Shown here piece by piece: positions 20,165 to 28,269 of a stretch of DNA of 64,000 nt (the first letter of the stretch is position 1; every line of letters starts with the position of its first letter). Source of the DNA: Campylobacter coli (GTDB taxonomy: Bacteria; Campylobacterota; Campylobacteria; Campylobacterales; Campylobacteraceae); assembly GCA_039516895.1 (NCBI GenBank), contig CP154437.1:992001-1056000 (forward strand), given 5' to 3'. The notes under the pieces were generated by a model. That model was given only the letters and a program-made list of their open reading frames with translations. It was not told where the DNA came from and made no database searches. A program made the position numbers and the translations under genes.

Positions 20165-20940
20165 ATTAATTCCTGAACAATCAAATATATCAAATACATC
20201 ACAAAAGCAGCATTGATGAAGGGCAAAAATGCTAGTTTTATATTTTTATTATAGACAAAAAAAGGCAAAGACAATAACGAAGCAAGAAAAAGAATTATAA
20301 AAGCACCCTTAAAACCAAAAATCCCTGCCATACTAGCAAGGATGATAATATCTGCATCACCTAAATTTTCTTGTATATTTTTTGTTCTAAAATTCTTTAT
20401 AAATGCTATAAAATTTTTAAGTAAAAATAAAAAACCAGCAAAAATAAAAGCCTGAACCATAAATCCATTTTGAAAATTCTCAAATATAAAAAAATACATA
20501 AATTCATCACTATTAAAAGCAAAAGAAAATGCAACAAAAAAAATCAACCAAAGCAATTTTTGAGGTACAGCCTGAAATTTTAAATCTATACAAGAAAGTG
20601 CAAATAAAACAAATAAAAAAATCAATAAATGGATAAATTCCACCATATCTTGACTTAATAAATAAGCAATCCAAGCAAAAATAATCCCCAAAATTTCAGC
20701 CAAAAAAACATAAAAAGGGATTTTAGTATGGCAAGTTTTACACCTAAAACAAAGAAAAATATAAGAAAAAATAGGTATTAACTCCAAAGGCTTAAGTTTT
20801 TGATGACAAGAAAAGCAATAAGAACGCAAGCTTAATAAGGGTTTGTTTTCACAAAAACGCATTGTCATACTCATACAAAACGAACCCAAGCTCGCTCCTA
20901 AAATAGCTAAAATCAAAAAAGCTATAGGATTATTTTCCAA
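20161..20940 (-). CDS. Prepilin peptidase (A24 family)
   Basis: 259-aa membrane enzyme that cleaves and N-methylates type IV prepilin-like proteins. The N-terminal cytoplasmic loop has two Cys pairs, CFSCHQ and CFRCKTC, which bind zinc in the PilD family. The catalytic aspartates are in CIDLKFQAVP and GDADIIIL. Eight membrane helices are visible. In Campylobacter this kind of protein supports natural transformation through the type II-like DNA uptake apparatus. It overlaps uppS by 11 bp. Confidence 0.9.
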   Translation of the reverse strand: MENNPIAFLILAILGASLGSFCMSMTMRFCENKPLLSLRSYCFSCHQKLKPLELIPIFSYIFLCFRCKTCHTKIPFYVFLAEILGIIFAWIAYLLSQDMVEFIHLLIFLFVLFALSCIDLKFQAVPQKLLWLIFFVAFSFAFNSDEFMYFFIFENFQNGFMVQAFIFAGFLFLLKNFIAFIKNFRTKNIQENLGDADIIILASMAGIFGFKGAFIILFLASLLSLPFFVYNKNIKLAFLPFINAAFVMYLIYLIVQELI

Positions 20941-21598
20941 AAGTTCTCTCTCTTTTTCTAAATTCTTTTATGATTTTTTTAAATTCTCTTTTTGTAAGAG
21001 AAGGAAATAAGGTTTCGCTAAAATAAATTTCTGCATAAGCACATTGCCAAAGCAAGAAATTAGACAATCTTTTGGCATTTCCCACGCGAAGCATCAAATC
21101 CACATCTAAAGGCAAGTCTAAATTATCGCTTATATTTTTTTCATTGATTTCCAAGCCTTTTTCAATCAAGCGCTTAACTGAACGCACGATTTCATCTTTT
21201 GCTCCATAACTGATAGCTAAATTCACACAAAGCAAATCACAATGCTTAGTTTTTTCTTCCACAAGGGCTATTTTTTCTTGCAAATGTGTATCAAGTCTTG
21301 ATAAATCCCCGATAGCTCTTAATCTTACATTGTTTTTTTCAAATTCTTTTAAGGCTTCATCCAAACAACGATCCAAAAGCTCAAAAATAAATTCAATCTC
21401 ATCTTGAGGCCTGTTCCAATTTTCAGTGCTAAAGGCAAAAAGGCTTAAATTTGAAATTCCCTCTTCTACACAAGCTTCCATAAGCTTTTGCATGGTTTTA
21501 ACACCTTGAGAGTATCCAAGCTTTGCTAAAAAGCCTTTTGCCTTAGCCCAACGCCTATTGCCATCCATTACAACAGCAAGATGTTTTAGTTCATTCAT
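20930..21598 (-). CDS. uppS: Undecaprenyl diphosphate synthase
   Basis: Cis-prenyltransferase making the C55 lipid carrier for peptidoglycan and glycan assembly. The substrate-binding VVMDGNRRWAK is at residues 9-19, followed by LSLFAFSTENWNRP and the C-terminal RVGNAKRLSNFLLWQ and ETLFP patterns. 222 aa is slightly short but complete. It is placed with coaBC and glmU in one run of minus-strand genes. Confidence 0.94.
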   Translation of the reverse strand: MNELKHLAVVMDGNRRWAKAKGFLAKLGYSQGVKTMQKLMEACVEEGISNLSLFAFSTENWNRPQDEIEFIFELLDRCLDEALKEFEKNNVRLRAIGDLSRLDTHLQEKIALVEEKTKHCDLLCVNLAISYGAKDEIVRSVKRLIEKGLEINEKNISDNLDLPLDVDLMLRVGNAKRLSNFLLWQCAYAEIYFSETLFPSLTKREFKKIIKEFRKRERTFGK

Positions 21599-21600
21599 TA

Positions 21601-22218
21601 TTACCCTTTAAAATCAAATAATTTTTTAAATACAAATAAAGGTTGTATATTTTTATCTTGCAAAACATTAAATTTCAATTGTTCATTTAAAAATTTTTGC
21701 ACCTTAAAAAATGGGGTAAATATCGAAATTCCACCCTCATCGATCAGAATTTTCAAAGCTCCAAAGACGCTAAAATAAAGATAAACTTCTAAAAATTTAA
21801 CTCTTTTTTTCATCTGAAACAAACAAGCTTTACCCTCAAAGATAAAAGGGATATGATAGATATTTTCAAAACTTGCAAAAAGCATTTCTTTTAAAACATG
21901 ATACTTCTCTTTGTCTTTGCATTCTAAAAGATTTGAAATAATATATTTTTTATAATCAACCCTGCCTTCTAAAATTTCAACTATCAAAGATAATCCCTCT
22001 TCAAAAGGATAAAATTCAGGTCTTTTGGATAAATGCTTAAATGCGATCGCACCGCCTTTTTCTATATAAAGCTCGGCTAAATACTCAGCTCCGATTTCTA
22101 ATTCTATCATGCTTTTGGTTTGAATTTTCCTATGATTGAGTAAAAGTGTATAGTGCGCATAGCCTGATTTTGCTAAAACCTTCATTTGTATAGGTAGGGT
22201 TGAGTTTATCATATTCAT
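21601..22218 (-). CDS. Conserved epsilonproteobacterial protein, unknown
   Basis: 205 aa, no signal peptide or membrane segment. The N-terminal region (NSTLPIQMKVLAKSGYAHYT) resembles a beta-rich domain; the remainder is alpha/beta with no motif recognised. The start at 22218 overlaps the coaBC stop by 4 bp; Met at 22212 is an alternative. Located between uppS and coaBC, it probably co-expresses with them. Corresponds by position to Cj0823. Confidence 0.7.
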   Translation of the reverse strand: MNMINSTLPIQMKVLAKSGYAHYTLLLNHRKIQTKSMIELEIGAEYLAELYIEKGGAIAFKHLSKRPEFYPFEEGLSLIVEILEGRVDYKKYIISNLLECKDKEKYHVLKEMLFASFENIYHIPFIFEGKACLFQMKKRVKFLEVYLYFSVFGALKILIDEGGISIFTPFFKVQKFLNEQLKFNVLQDKNIQPLFVFKKLFDFKG

Positions 22219-23372
22219 ATTTTTTCACACCAAGAAGCCAAATCAAAAGCCAAATCTTCCTTGCTTTTTAAACCGCTTTTTTCAATCTTGTTTGCTGTAA
22301 TAAAATGAATTTCATTCTTGGAACTTCCAAAATAATTTTCCTCTTCTAAGATATTTAGACAAACCATATCAAGCTTTTTATCATTGAGCGATTTTTTGGC
22401 ATTTTCTAAAGCATTTTGAGCGTCAAATTCCATCTTAAAGCCTATCTTTTTACCTTTAAAATTTAAATTTTTAAGCAGATCTTCATTTAATCTTAAATGC
22501 AAATTTAAACCCTCTAAATGCTCATTTTTTTTGATTTTGCCTTTTTTAAATTCGGGTATAAAATCACTTACAGCTGCTGCCATGATTAAATAATCTTTGT
22601 TTGAATTTTGCTCTAGCAATTCTTTTAATTCTAGCGAACTTTCAAAACTCTTAAGAGGATAAGGAGTATCAAAATAAACCGAACTTAAAAGCGTTACTTT
22701 AGCTCCTAAAAAATAAAACGCATCAGCGATTGCCTTTGCCATTTTTCCACTTGAAAAATTACTCACACAACGCACATTATCAATCTTTTCTTTTGTCCCT
22801 CCACCACTAATGACAACTTCTTTATCGCACCAAAATGATTGCTTTAAAAGCTCTCTTTTGCTTATATTAAAGATATCTTTTACTTCAGCCAAAGCTCCGA
22901 TACCCTCATCTTTACAAGCTAAAATTTTTGAAATTGGCTCTATAATCAAAGCTTGATTTTTTTTAAGTAAGGCTAATGAATTTTGGGTGCTAAAATGATG
23001 ATACATATTGGTATTTGCAGCAGGAGCGATGATTAATGGCTTGTTTGTAGCAATTAGGGTTTGTATGAAAAGATTATCAGCTATTCCTAAGGCTAGTTTG
23101 TTGATAGAATTTACACTTGCAGGTGCAAAAAGAATCAAATCCGCATCTTTACTAAAAGCGATATGATTATTTGAGTTTTTCCAGCTCTCATTCTCTTCGC
23201 ATAAAATTTCATCTGCTAAAGCCTCAAAGCTCATTTTAGAAGCGAATTTTAAAAGCCCATTAGAAAGCAAGACTTTTACCCTAAAACCTTCTTTTTTAAA
23301 CAAAGATATAAGCTCATAAGCTTTATAAAAAGCTATACTACCACTTATGGCTAGAAGTATGGTTTTTTTCAT
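22215..23372 (-). CDS. coaBC: Bifunctional phosphopantothenoylcysteine synthetase/decarboxylase
   Basis: Catalyses two successive steps of coenzyme A synthesis. The N-terminal CoaC flavoprotein domain has SGSIAFYKAYEL, the catalytic-type His and NTNMYHH, and ACKDEGIGALAE. The C-terminal CoaB domain has NVRCVSNFSSGKMA and MAAAVSDF with the KKG/KI region. 385 aa is usual. It overlaps glmU and the next gene by 4 bp. Confidence 0.93.
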   Translation of the reverse strand: MKKTILLAISGSIAFYKAYELISLFKKEGFRVKVLLSNGLLKFASKMSFEALADEILCEENESWKNSNNHIAFSKDADLILFAPASVNSINKLALGIADNLFIQTLIATNKPLIIAPAANTNMYHHFSTQNSLALLKKNQALIIEPISKILACKDEGIGALAEVKDIFNISKRELLKQSFWCDKEVVISGGGTKEKIDNVRCVSNFSSGKMAKAIADAFYFLGAKVTLLSSVYFDTPYPLKSFESSLELKELLEQNSNKDYLIMAAAVSDFIPEFKKGKIKKNEHLEGLNLHLRLNEDLLKNLNFKGKKIGFKMEFDAQNALENAKKSLNDKKLDMVCLNILEEENYFGSSKNEIHFITANKIEKSGLKSKEDLAFDLASWCEKI

Positions 23373-24658
23373 TTTTGAAATTTCTTATAAAAATAATCTT
23401 TGATAAGTTTTTTTTCTGCGCGGTTGATAAAAAGAACTCCGCTTTCAACATTGCAATCAACAGAGCTTCCAGCAGCAATAATCACATCATCTTCTATTTT
23501 TACAGGCGCGATAAATTGAGTATCAGAGCCTACAAAAACATTTTTTCCTATGATGGTTTTATGTTTTTTAACTCCGTCATAATTACAAGTTATAGTTCCA
23601 CATCCTATATTTGTCCCACTCTCTATCTCACAATCTCCCAAATAGCTTAAATGCCCTGCTTTTACACCATTTAACTTGGCATTTTTACATTCTACGAAAT
23701 TTCCTATATGAGTGTCTTTTAGCTCGCATTTAGGACGCAAATGTGCCAAAGGACCTACATCAGAATTTTCAACAATACTATTTTCAATAACACTTGAACT
23801 TTTAATGATAGAATTAATAATCTTGCTTTTTCCTTCTATGCGAACATTTTCATATACTTCACACTCACCCACAAATTCCACATCCATTCCTATATAAGTG
23901 CTTTGTGGTAAATGAAAAATCACACCCTGTTTCATCCAGTGTTTTTTAATCTTTTCTTGCATTAAATTTTGTGCTATGTTTAACTCAAATTTATCATTTA
24001 TCCCCATAAATTCATCTTCATCTACAAAAACAGCTTTGATACTTGCACCTTGTTTTTTAGCCAAAGAGATAGAATCGGTTAGATAGTATTCTTTTGCGGC
24101 ATTATGATTATCTATAAGGGGTAGAATTTGTGCTAAAAGCTTAGACTCTATCACATATACACCCGCATTGCAAATACTCACTTTTCTTTCTTCTTCATTT
24201 GCGTCTTTAAATTCAACAATTTTTTCCACTTGATCATCTTTAATAATCACTCTTCCATAACTCTTAGCATCTCTTGCATTAAAAACAGCCAAACTAAGCT
24301 CACCTTCACTTTGAAGCAAAGCTTCCAAGCTTGTTTTTTCAACCAAAGGCATATCTCCGCAAAGAATTAAAACTTTTTCATTTTTAGGCGTAAAACCCTT
24401 TAGAGCACCTGCAGTACCTGGGAAATTAATCAAATCTTGTTCTAAAATTTGCGTTTTGGGAAAATGCTCTAAAATTTCTTTTTCAACGCGTTCTTTTTGA
24501 TGAGATAAAACCACGCTCACATCTTCGCTTATAGCAAAAGCTTTTTCTAAAATATGCAAAATCATACTTTTTTGACACAGCTCTTGTAATACTTTTGGTT
24601 TTTCAGATTTCATTCTTGTTCCAAGCCCTGCTGCTAAAATCAAAATGGAAGTTTTCAT
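23369..24658 (-). CDS. glmU: Bifunctional GlmU (GlcNAc-1-P uridylyltransferase / GlcN-1-P acetyltransferase)
   Basis: Makes UDP-GlcNAc for peptidoglycan and lipooligosaccharide. The nucleotidyltransferase domain starts LAAGLGTRMKSEKPKVLQ (residues 8-25) with LCGDMPLV following. The C-terminal part is a left-handed beta helix of hexapeptide repeats with LAHLRPKCEL and TITCNYDGVKKHKT, the acetyltransferase signatures. 429 aa. It is first in the minus-strand run and divergent from fliP. Confidence 0.95.
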   Translation of the reverse strand: MKTSILILAAGLGTRMKSEKPKVLQELCQKSMILHILEKAFAISEDVSVVLSHQKERVEKEILEHFPKTQILEQDLINFPGTAGALKGFTPKNEKVLILCGDMPLVEKTSLEALLQSEGELSLAVFNARDAKSYGRVIIKDDQVEKIVEFKDANEEERKVSICNAGVYVIESKLLAQILPLIDNHNAAKEYYLTDSISLAKKQGASIKAVFVDEDEFMGINDKFELNIAQNLMQEKIKKHWMKQGVIFHLPQSTYIGMDVEFVGECEVYENVRIEGKSKIINSIIKSSSVIENSIVENSDVGPLAHLRPKCELKDTHIGNFVECKNAKLNGVKAGHLSYLGDCEIESGTNIGCGTITCNYDGVKKHKTIIGKNVFVGSDTQFIAPVKIEDDVIIAAGSSVDCNVESGVLFINRAEKKLIKDYFYKKFQK

Positions 24659-24798
24659 TATAAAAAGCCTTTTGAGGATAATTTTATTTTAATTTTAACA
24701 TTTTAAAGTTAAATTTTTCTCTAAATTAAAGCAAGTTAAACTCTTTTTTAGTGAGTAAAAGTTAAAATTAAGTTTCATTTTTTAATCAAGGTTTATTT

Positions 24799-25542
24799 TT
24801 GAAAAAAATTTTAACATTATTGTTTATCAGCGGTTTTTTTAGCGTTATTTTCGCTGCCGAAGCAACAATTCCTACGGTAAATTTAAGCCTAAGTGCTCCT
24901 GATACTCCTAATCAACTTGTTACAACCCTAAATATAGTCATAGTCTTAACCATACTTGCACTAGCTCCAAGTATAGTCTTTGTTATGACTTCTTTTTTGC
25001 GCTTGATCGTAGTTTTTTCATTCTTGCGTCAAGCCATGGGGACTCAAAGTATGCCGCCTAATACAATCTTAGTAACTTTGGCATTGATTTTAACCTTTTT
25101 TATAATGGAACCTGTGGCTACAAAGTCTTATAATGAAGGTATCAAGCCTTATTTAGCAGAGCAAATAGGCTATGAAGAAGCTTTTGCAAGAGGTGTAAAA
25201 CCTTTTAAAGATTTTATGCTTAAAAACACACGCGAAAAAGATTTAGCTTTATTTTATCGCATACGCAACCTTCCCAACCCTAAAACCATTGATGATGTTC
25301 CGCTTACGGTTTTAGTTCCTGCTTTTATGATTTCAGAACTTAAAACTGCTTTTGAGATAGGCTTTTTGATTTATTTGCCGTTTTTAGTTATCGATATGGT
25401 TGTAAGTTCGGTTTTGATGGCGATGGGGATGATGATGCTTCCTCCTGTTATGATTTCATTGCCTTTTAAACTTTTGATTTTTGTTCTTGTAGATGGGTGG
25501 AATTTACTTGTTCAAAGATTGGTAGAAAGTTTTGTAACTTAA
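24799..25542 (+). CDS. fliP: Flagellar biosynthesis protein FliP
   Basis: Core of the flagellar type III export gate (with FliQ and FliR). A cleavable signal peptide (MKKILTLLFISGFFSVIFAA) is followed by hydrophobic segments with SFLRLIVVFSFLRQAMGTQS, typical of FliP, and ending LPFKLLIFVLVDGWNLLV. 247 aa. It starts with TTG at 24799 with AAGG upstream. It stands alone, divergent from glmU and convergent with the glnH-like gene. Confidence 0.95.
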   Translation: MKKILTLLFISGFFSVIFAAEATIPTVNLSLSAPDTPNQLVTTLNIVIVLTILALAPSIVFVMTSFLRLIVVFSFLRQAMGTQSMPPNTILVTLALILTFFIMEPVATKSYNEGIKPYLAEQIGYEEAFARGVKPFKDFMLKNTREKDLALFYRIRNLPNPKTIDDVPLTVLVPAFMISELKTAFEIGFLIYLPFLVIDMVVSSVLMAMGMMMLPPVMISLPFKLLIFVLVDGWNLLVQRLVESFVT

Positions 25543-25563
25543 AAAAGGCTCAAGGCCTTTTTT
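25541..25563. terminator. Bidirectional terminator between fliP and glnH-like gene
   Basis: A 9-bp stem AAAAAAGGC / GCCTTTTTT with a 5-nt loop. The A-run on one side and T-run on the other make it functional for both convergent genes. Confidence 0.8.
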
Positions 25564-25565
25564 AA

Positions 25566-26336
25566 TTAAAAGAAAAATTGCAAATTTTCTTTCTTAAATG
25601 TATCTTTAACTTCTTTAAGATACTTCTCTCCTAGACTATCAAAAAGTCCATCTTTTTTACTTTGAGTGATAAAATCATCAAGTTCTTTTTTAAGCTCTTT
25701 GTTTCCTTTTTGTATAGCTATACCCCAAAATTCAGGATTTTCTTGAAAAGGTGCTAAAATCGCTCTTGTGGTATCTTGGTGTTTTTGCCAAGTTCTATAA
25801 ATAGTAAGCTGATCATAAAAAAATCCATCTGCTTTGCCTTGTATAACCTCTAAAATAGCTGCATTTTCTTTATCAAATAAATGTATCGTAGCGTTTTTAA
25901 GATTTTTATTTGCATATAAATGTCCAGTAGAACCTCTCTTTAAAGCCAAAATTTTACCCTTTTGATCCAAATCTTTGATATTTTTAATATCTGAATTTAG
26001 GGGAGTTAAAATTGCCAAATTAGCTTGCGCATAAGGAATGCTAAAATCAACAGCTTTCTTACGATCATCAGTAATTGTCATAGAAGACATAATAAGATCA
26101 ATTTTACCCGTTCTTAAAGCTGGTATCAGCCCATCCCAAGCGATATTTTTTACTATAAGCTTGTAATCATTTTCTTTAGCAAAAGCTTCCAAAAAATCAA
26201 CGCTAATCCCACTTGCTTTTCCGTCTTTATCACTCATTTCAAAAGGTGGATAACCCAACTCCATACCTACAACCAAGTCTTTTGCAACCAAATTTAGAGC
26301 AAAAAACAAAGTTAAAAAATAAAATATTTTTTTCAC
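25566..26336 (-). CDS. glnH: Amino-acid ABC transporter periplasmic binding protein (GlnH-like)
   Basis: 256 aa, class 3 solute-binding protein. Signal peptide MKKIFYFLTLFFALNLVA, then LVVGMELGYPPFEMSDKDGK and GISVDFLEAFAKEN, the usual start of polar-amino-acid binding proteins, and the GLIPALRTGKIDLIMSSMT signature. The start is GTG at 26336 with AAAGGAG upstream. No permease or ATPase genes are adjacent, so it must work with a transporter encoded elsewhere. The glutamine specificity follows the C. jejuni annotation (Cj0817) and cannot be seen here. It forms the left border of the variable island. Confidence 0.88.
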   Translation of the reverse strand: MKKIFYFLTLFFALNLVAKDLVVGMELGYPPFEMSDKDGKASGISVDFLEAFAKENDYKLIVKNIAWDGLIPALRTGKIDLIMSSMTITDDRKKAVDFSIPYAQANLAILTPLNSDIKNIKDLDQKGKILALKRGSTGHLYANKNLKNATIHLFDKENAAILEVIQGKADGFFYDQLTIYRTWQKHQDTTRAILAPFQENPEFWGIAIQKGNKELKKELDDFITQSKKDGLFDSLGEKYLKEVKDTFKKENLQFFF

Positions 26337-26361
26337 TTTTTCTCCTTTATTGATTTTAAAA

Positions 26362-26367
26362 ATTATA
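26362..26367 (-). promoter_or_regulatory. -10 box for glnH-like gene
   Basis: On the complement, TGTATAAT gives a perfect -10 hexamer 26 bp before the GTG start. Likely sigma-70 promoter. Confidence 0.5.
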
Positions 26368-26433
26368 CAAATTTTATCTTATTTTGTTATTAGAAAGAAA
26401 ATGAATTTAAAATCTCAAATTTTACAAATCTAT

Positions 26434-26500
26434 TTTACCCAAATCTTTAAATTTTGAAATAGAACATTTTGGATTTTAATATCGCAATTAAGTGATATTA
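26434..26500 (+). repeat. Direct repeat copy 1: 3' end of C39 peptidase gene
   Basis: 67 bp nearly identical to 33098-33164 and 42482-42548. It contains the last ~15 codons of the C39 peptidase gene plus its terminator-like hairpin (here with a G-T change). It has no coding role here and is a scar. It lies between the glnH-like promoter and the 3' end of the metal-uptake operon, marking the left edge of the inserted cassette. Confidence 0.85.
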
Positions 26501-26539
26501 AATCCTTTAAAATTGTTAAAGTTTATTAAAAATTTCATA

Positions 26540-27280
26540 TTATAAAGTTGCCATATATTCGAAAAAACTACGATCTACCTCGAAACTTTTGCTTAATTGC
26601 CTTTTATTTATCAATTGCTTATCTCCTATAATACAATCTCTATTTTTATGCATAATAAGTATTTTATCTGCAAGTCTTTGAGCATTTTGTGGATAGTGAG
26701 TATTGATAATAACGCTTTTTCCTTTCTTTTTTAAAAATTCCAAAGTTTTTAAAACTCTATCTTGATTTTTAAAATCTAAATTAGACTCTGGTTCATCCAG
26801 CACAATCAATAAAGGTTCATTCACGAGTGCTCTAGCAAAAATCACCATTTGCAACTCTCCTCCGCTTAAACAATCACAAGTTTTTTGAGCTAAATGCATT
26901 ATCTCTAAATCTTCCATGATTTCATTAGCTTTATCAATATGCTCTTTTTTAGGTATCGTTGTAATCTTAGTGTTAAAACCTAAAAGTATCATATCAAGAA
27001 CCTTTAAGCCGATCTTTAAATTTTTAGCTTGCGGTATATAAGATATTTTAGAAAATAATTCCTGATGTGATATTGTTTCAACCGCTCTATTTTGCAAATA
27101 GCTTGCTCCATCAGCCCATTTAAGAAATCCCATGCAACATTGGATTAAAGTAGTTTTGCCCACTCCATTTCTACCAAGAATAGCCAAAACTTCACTTTTA
27201 TCGATTGCAAAATTAATTCCTTTAAAAATTATCCTTTGGTTGCGGATAAAAGTTCCATTTTCTACTCTAAACAAGCTCAC
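26540..27280 (-). CDS. Metal-chelate/siderophore ABC transporter ATPase
   Basis: 246 aa, cytoplasmic ATP-binding subunit of the FecE/BtuD type. Walker A is GRNGVGKTTL, signature LSGGELQM, Walker B LLIVLDEPESNLDF, then a conserved His in NTHYPQ. The start is GTG at 27280, overlapping the permease stop by 4 bp with GGAG upstream. Last gene in the uptake operon, which ends 40 bp from the left-hand repeat scar. The substrate is not determined by the ATPase. Confidence 0.9.
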   Translation of the reverse strand: MSLFRVENGTFIRNQRIIFKGINFAIDKSEVLAILGRNGVGKTTLIQCCMGFLKWADGASYLQNRAVETISHQELFSKISYIPQAKNLKIGLKVLDMILLGFNTKITTIPKKEHIDKANEIMEDLEIMHLAQKTCDCLSGGELQMVIFARALVNEPLLIVLDEPESNLDFKNQDRVLKTLEFLKKKGKSVIINTHYPQNAQRLADKILIMHKNRDCIIGDKQLINKRQLSKSFEVDRSFFEYMATL

Positions 27281-28266
27281 AATCTCATCTCTCCTTTCAT
27301 TTTAAATAAAATAGCCATAAAAAATAATGACCCTATAATCGCACTAAGAATAGAAATAGGTATCTCTTCAGAACTCACAGAACGACTAAAAGTGTCGATA
27401 ACAATCATAAACAAAGCGCCAATAATCAAACTAAAAGGAATGACTTTAGCCATATTGCTACCTACAATAATTCTAGCAATATGAGGAATAATAAGACCTA
27501 CCCATCCTATAATTCCACATATACTAACAACACAAGAAACTATCAAAGTTGTAGCAAATATTAAAATAATCCTAAGACGAACAATATTAAGCCCTAAACT
27601 TTTAGCTTCATTATCATCTAGCATTAATAAATTATGCTTCCATCTATAAATCACTATGATAAGCCCCCCTATAAACATTCCTATGCAACAAAATACCAAT
27701 TGTCCTAAATTACTCACACTTAAAGAGCCTAATAACCAATAAGTAATTGTTGGAAGAGTATCTTGAGGATCTGCTATATATTTTAATAAAGATATAAGAC
27801 TTTGAAAAAAAGCTGTGATAATAATCCCACCCAAAACAATCATTATTCTATTACTATAATCTCTTGCGACTAATAAAGTTAAAAATAAGGTTAAAACCCC
27901 AAACACAAATGCAAAAAATGTAAGCATATAAACATTAGCCCCAAGTAATAATGCAAGCGCTGCACCAAATCCAGCCCCACTAGCTACTCCTAAGATATCT
28001 GGACTTGCTAAAGGATTTCTAAAAATAGCCTGAAAAGAAGCTCCTGAAGCCCCCAAAGAAGCTCCTACAAAAATTGCTAAAATAATACGAGGTATTCTGA
28101 CATTAAAAAGAATATATTCTAATTTTTCATCTACTGAAGGTTGATCTAATACAACCGCGTAAATCACCTTTAGCATCTGCATATAAGAAATTTCATATCT
28201 TCCAATACCCATTACATAAAAACTTACTAGCACTAATATTAAAAAACCTATAATATACTTCAACAT
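27277..28266 (-). CDS. Metal-chelate/siderophore ABC transporter permease (FecCD family)
   Basis: 329-aa inner-membrane protein with about nine to ten membrane helices. Conserved FecCD features: RIPRIILAIFVGASLGASG near residue 55-73, NPLASPDILGVASGAGFGA, and WVGLIIPHIARIIVG with the conserved GLIIPHIAR coupling loop. There is one permease gene, so the transporter is presumably a homodimer. Starts with ATG 3 bp after the TonB receptor gene. Confidence 0.92.
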   Translation of the reverse strand: MLKYIIGFLILVLVSFYVMGIGRYEISYMQMLKVIYAVVLDQPSVDEKLEYILFNVRIPRIILAIFVGASLGASGASFQAIFRNPLASPDILGVASGAGFGAALALLLGANVYMLTFFAFVFGVLTLFLTLLVARDYSNRIMIVLGGIIITAFFQSLISLLKYIADPQDTLPTITYWLLGSLSVSNLGQLVFCCIGMFIGGLIIVIYRWKHNLLMLDDNEAKSLGLNIVRLRIILIFATTLIVSCVVSICGIIGWVGLIIPHIARIIVGSNMAKVIPFSLIIGALFMIVIDTFSRSVSSEEIPISILSAIIGSLFFMAILFKMKGEMRL

Positions 28267-28269
28267 GAC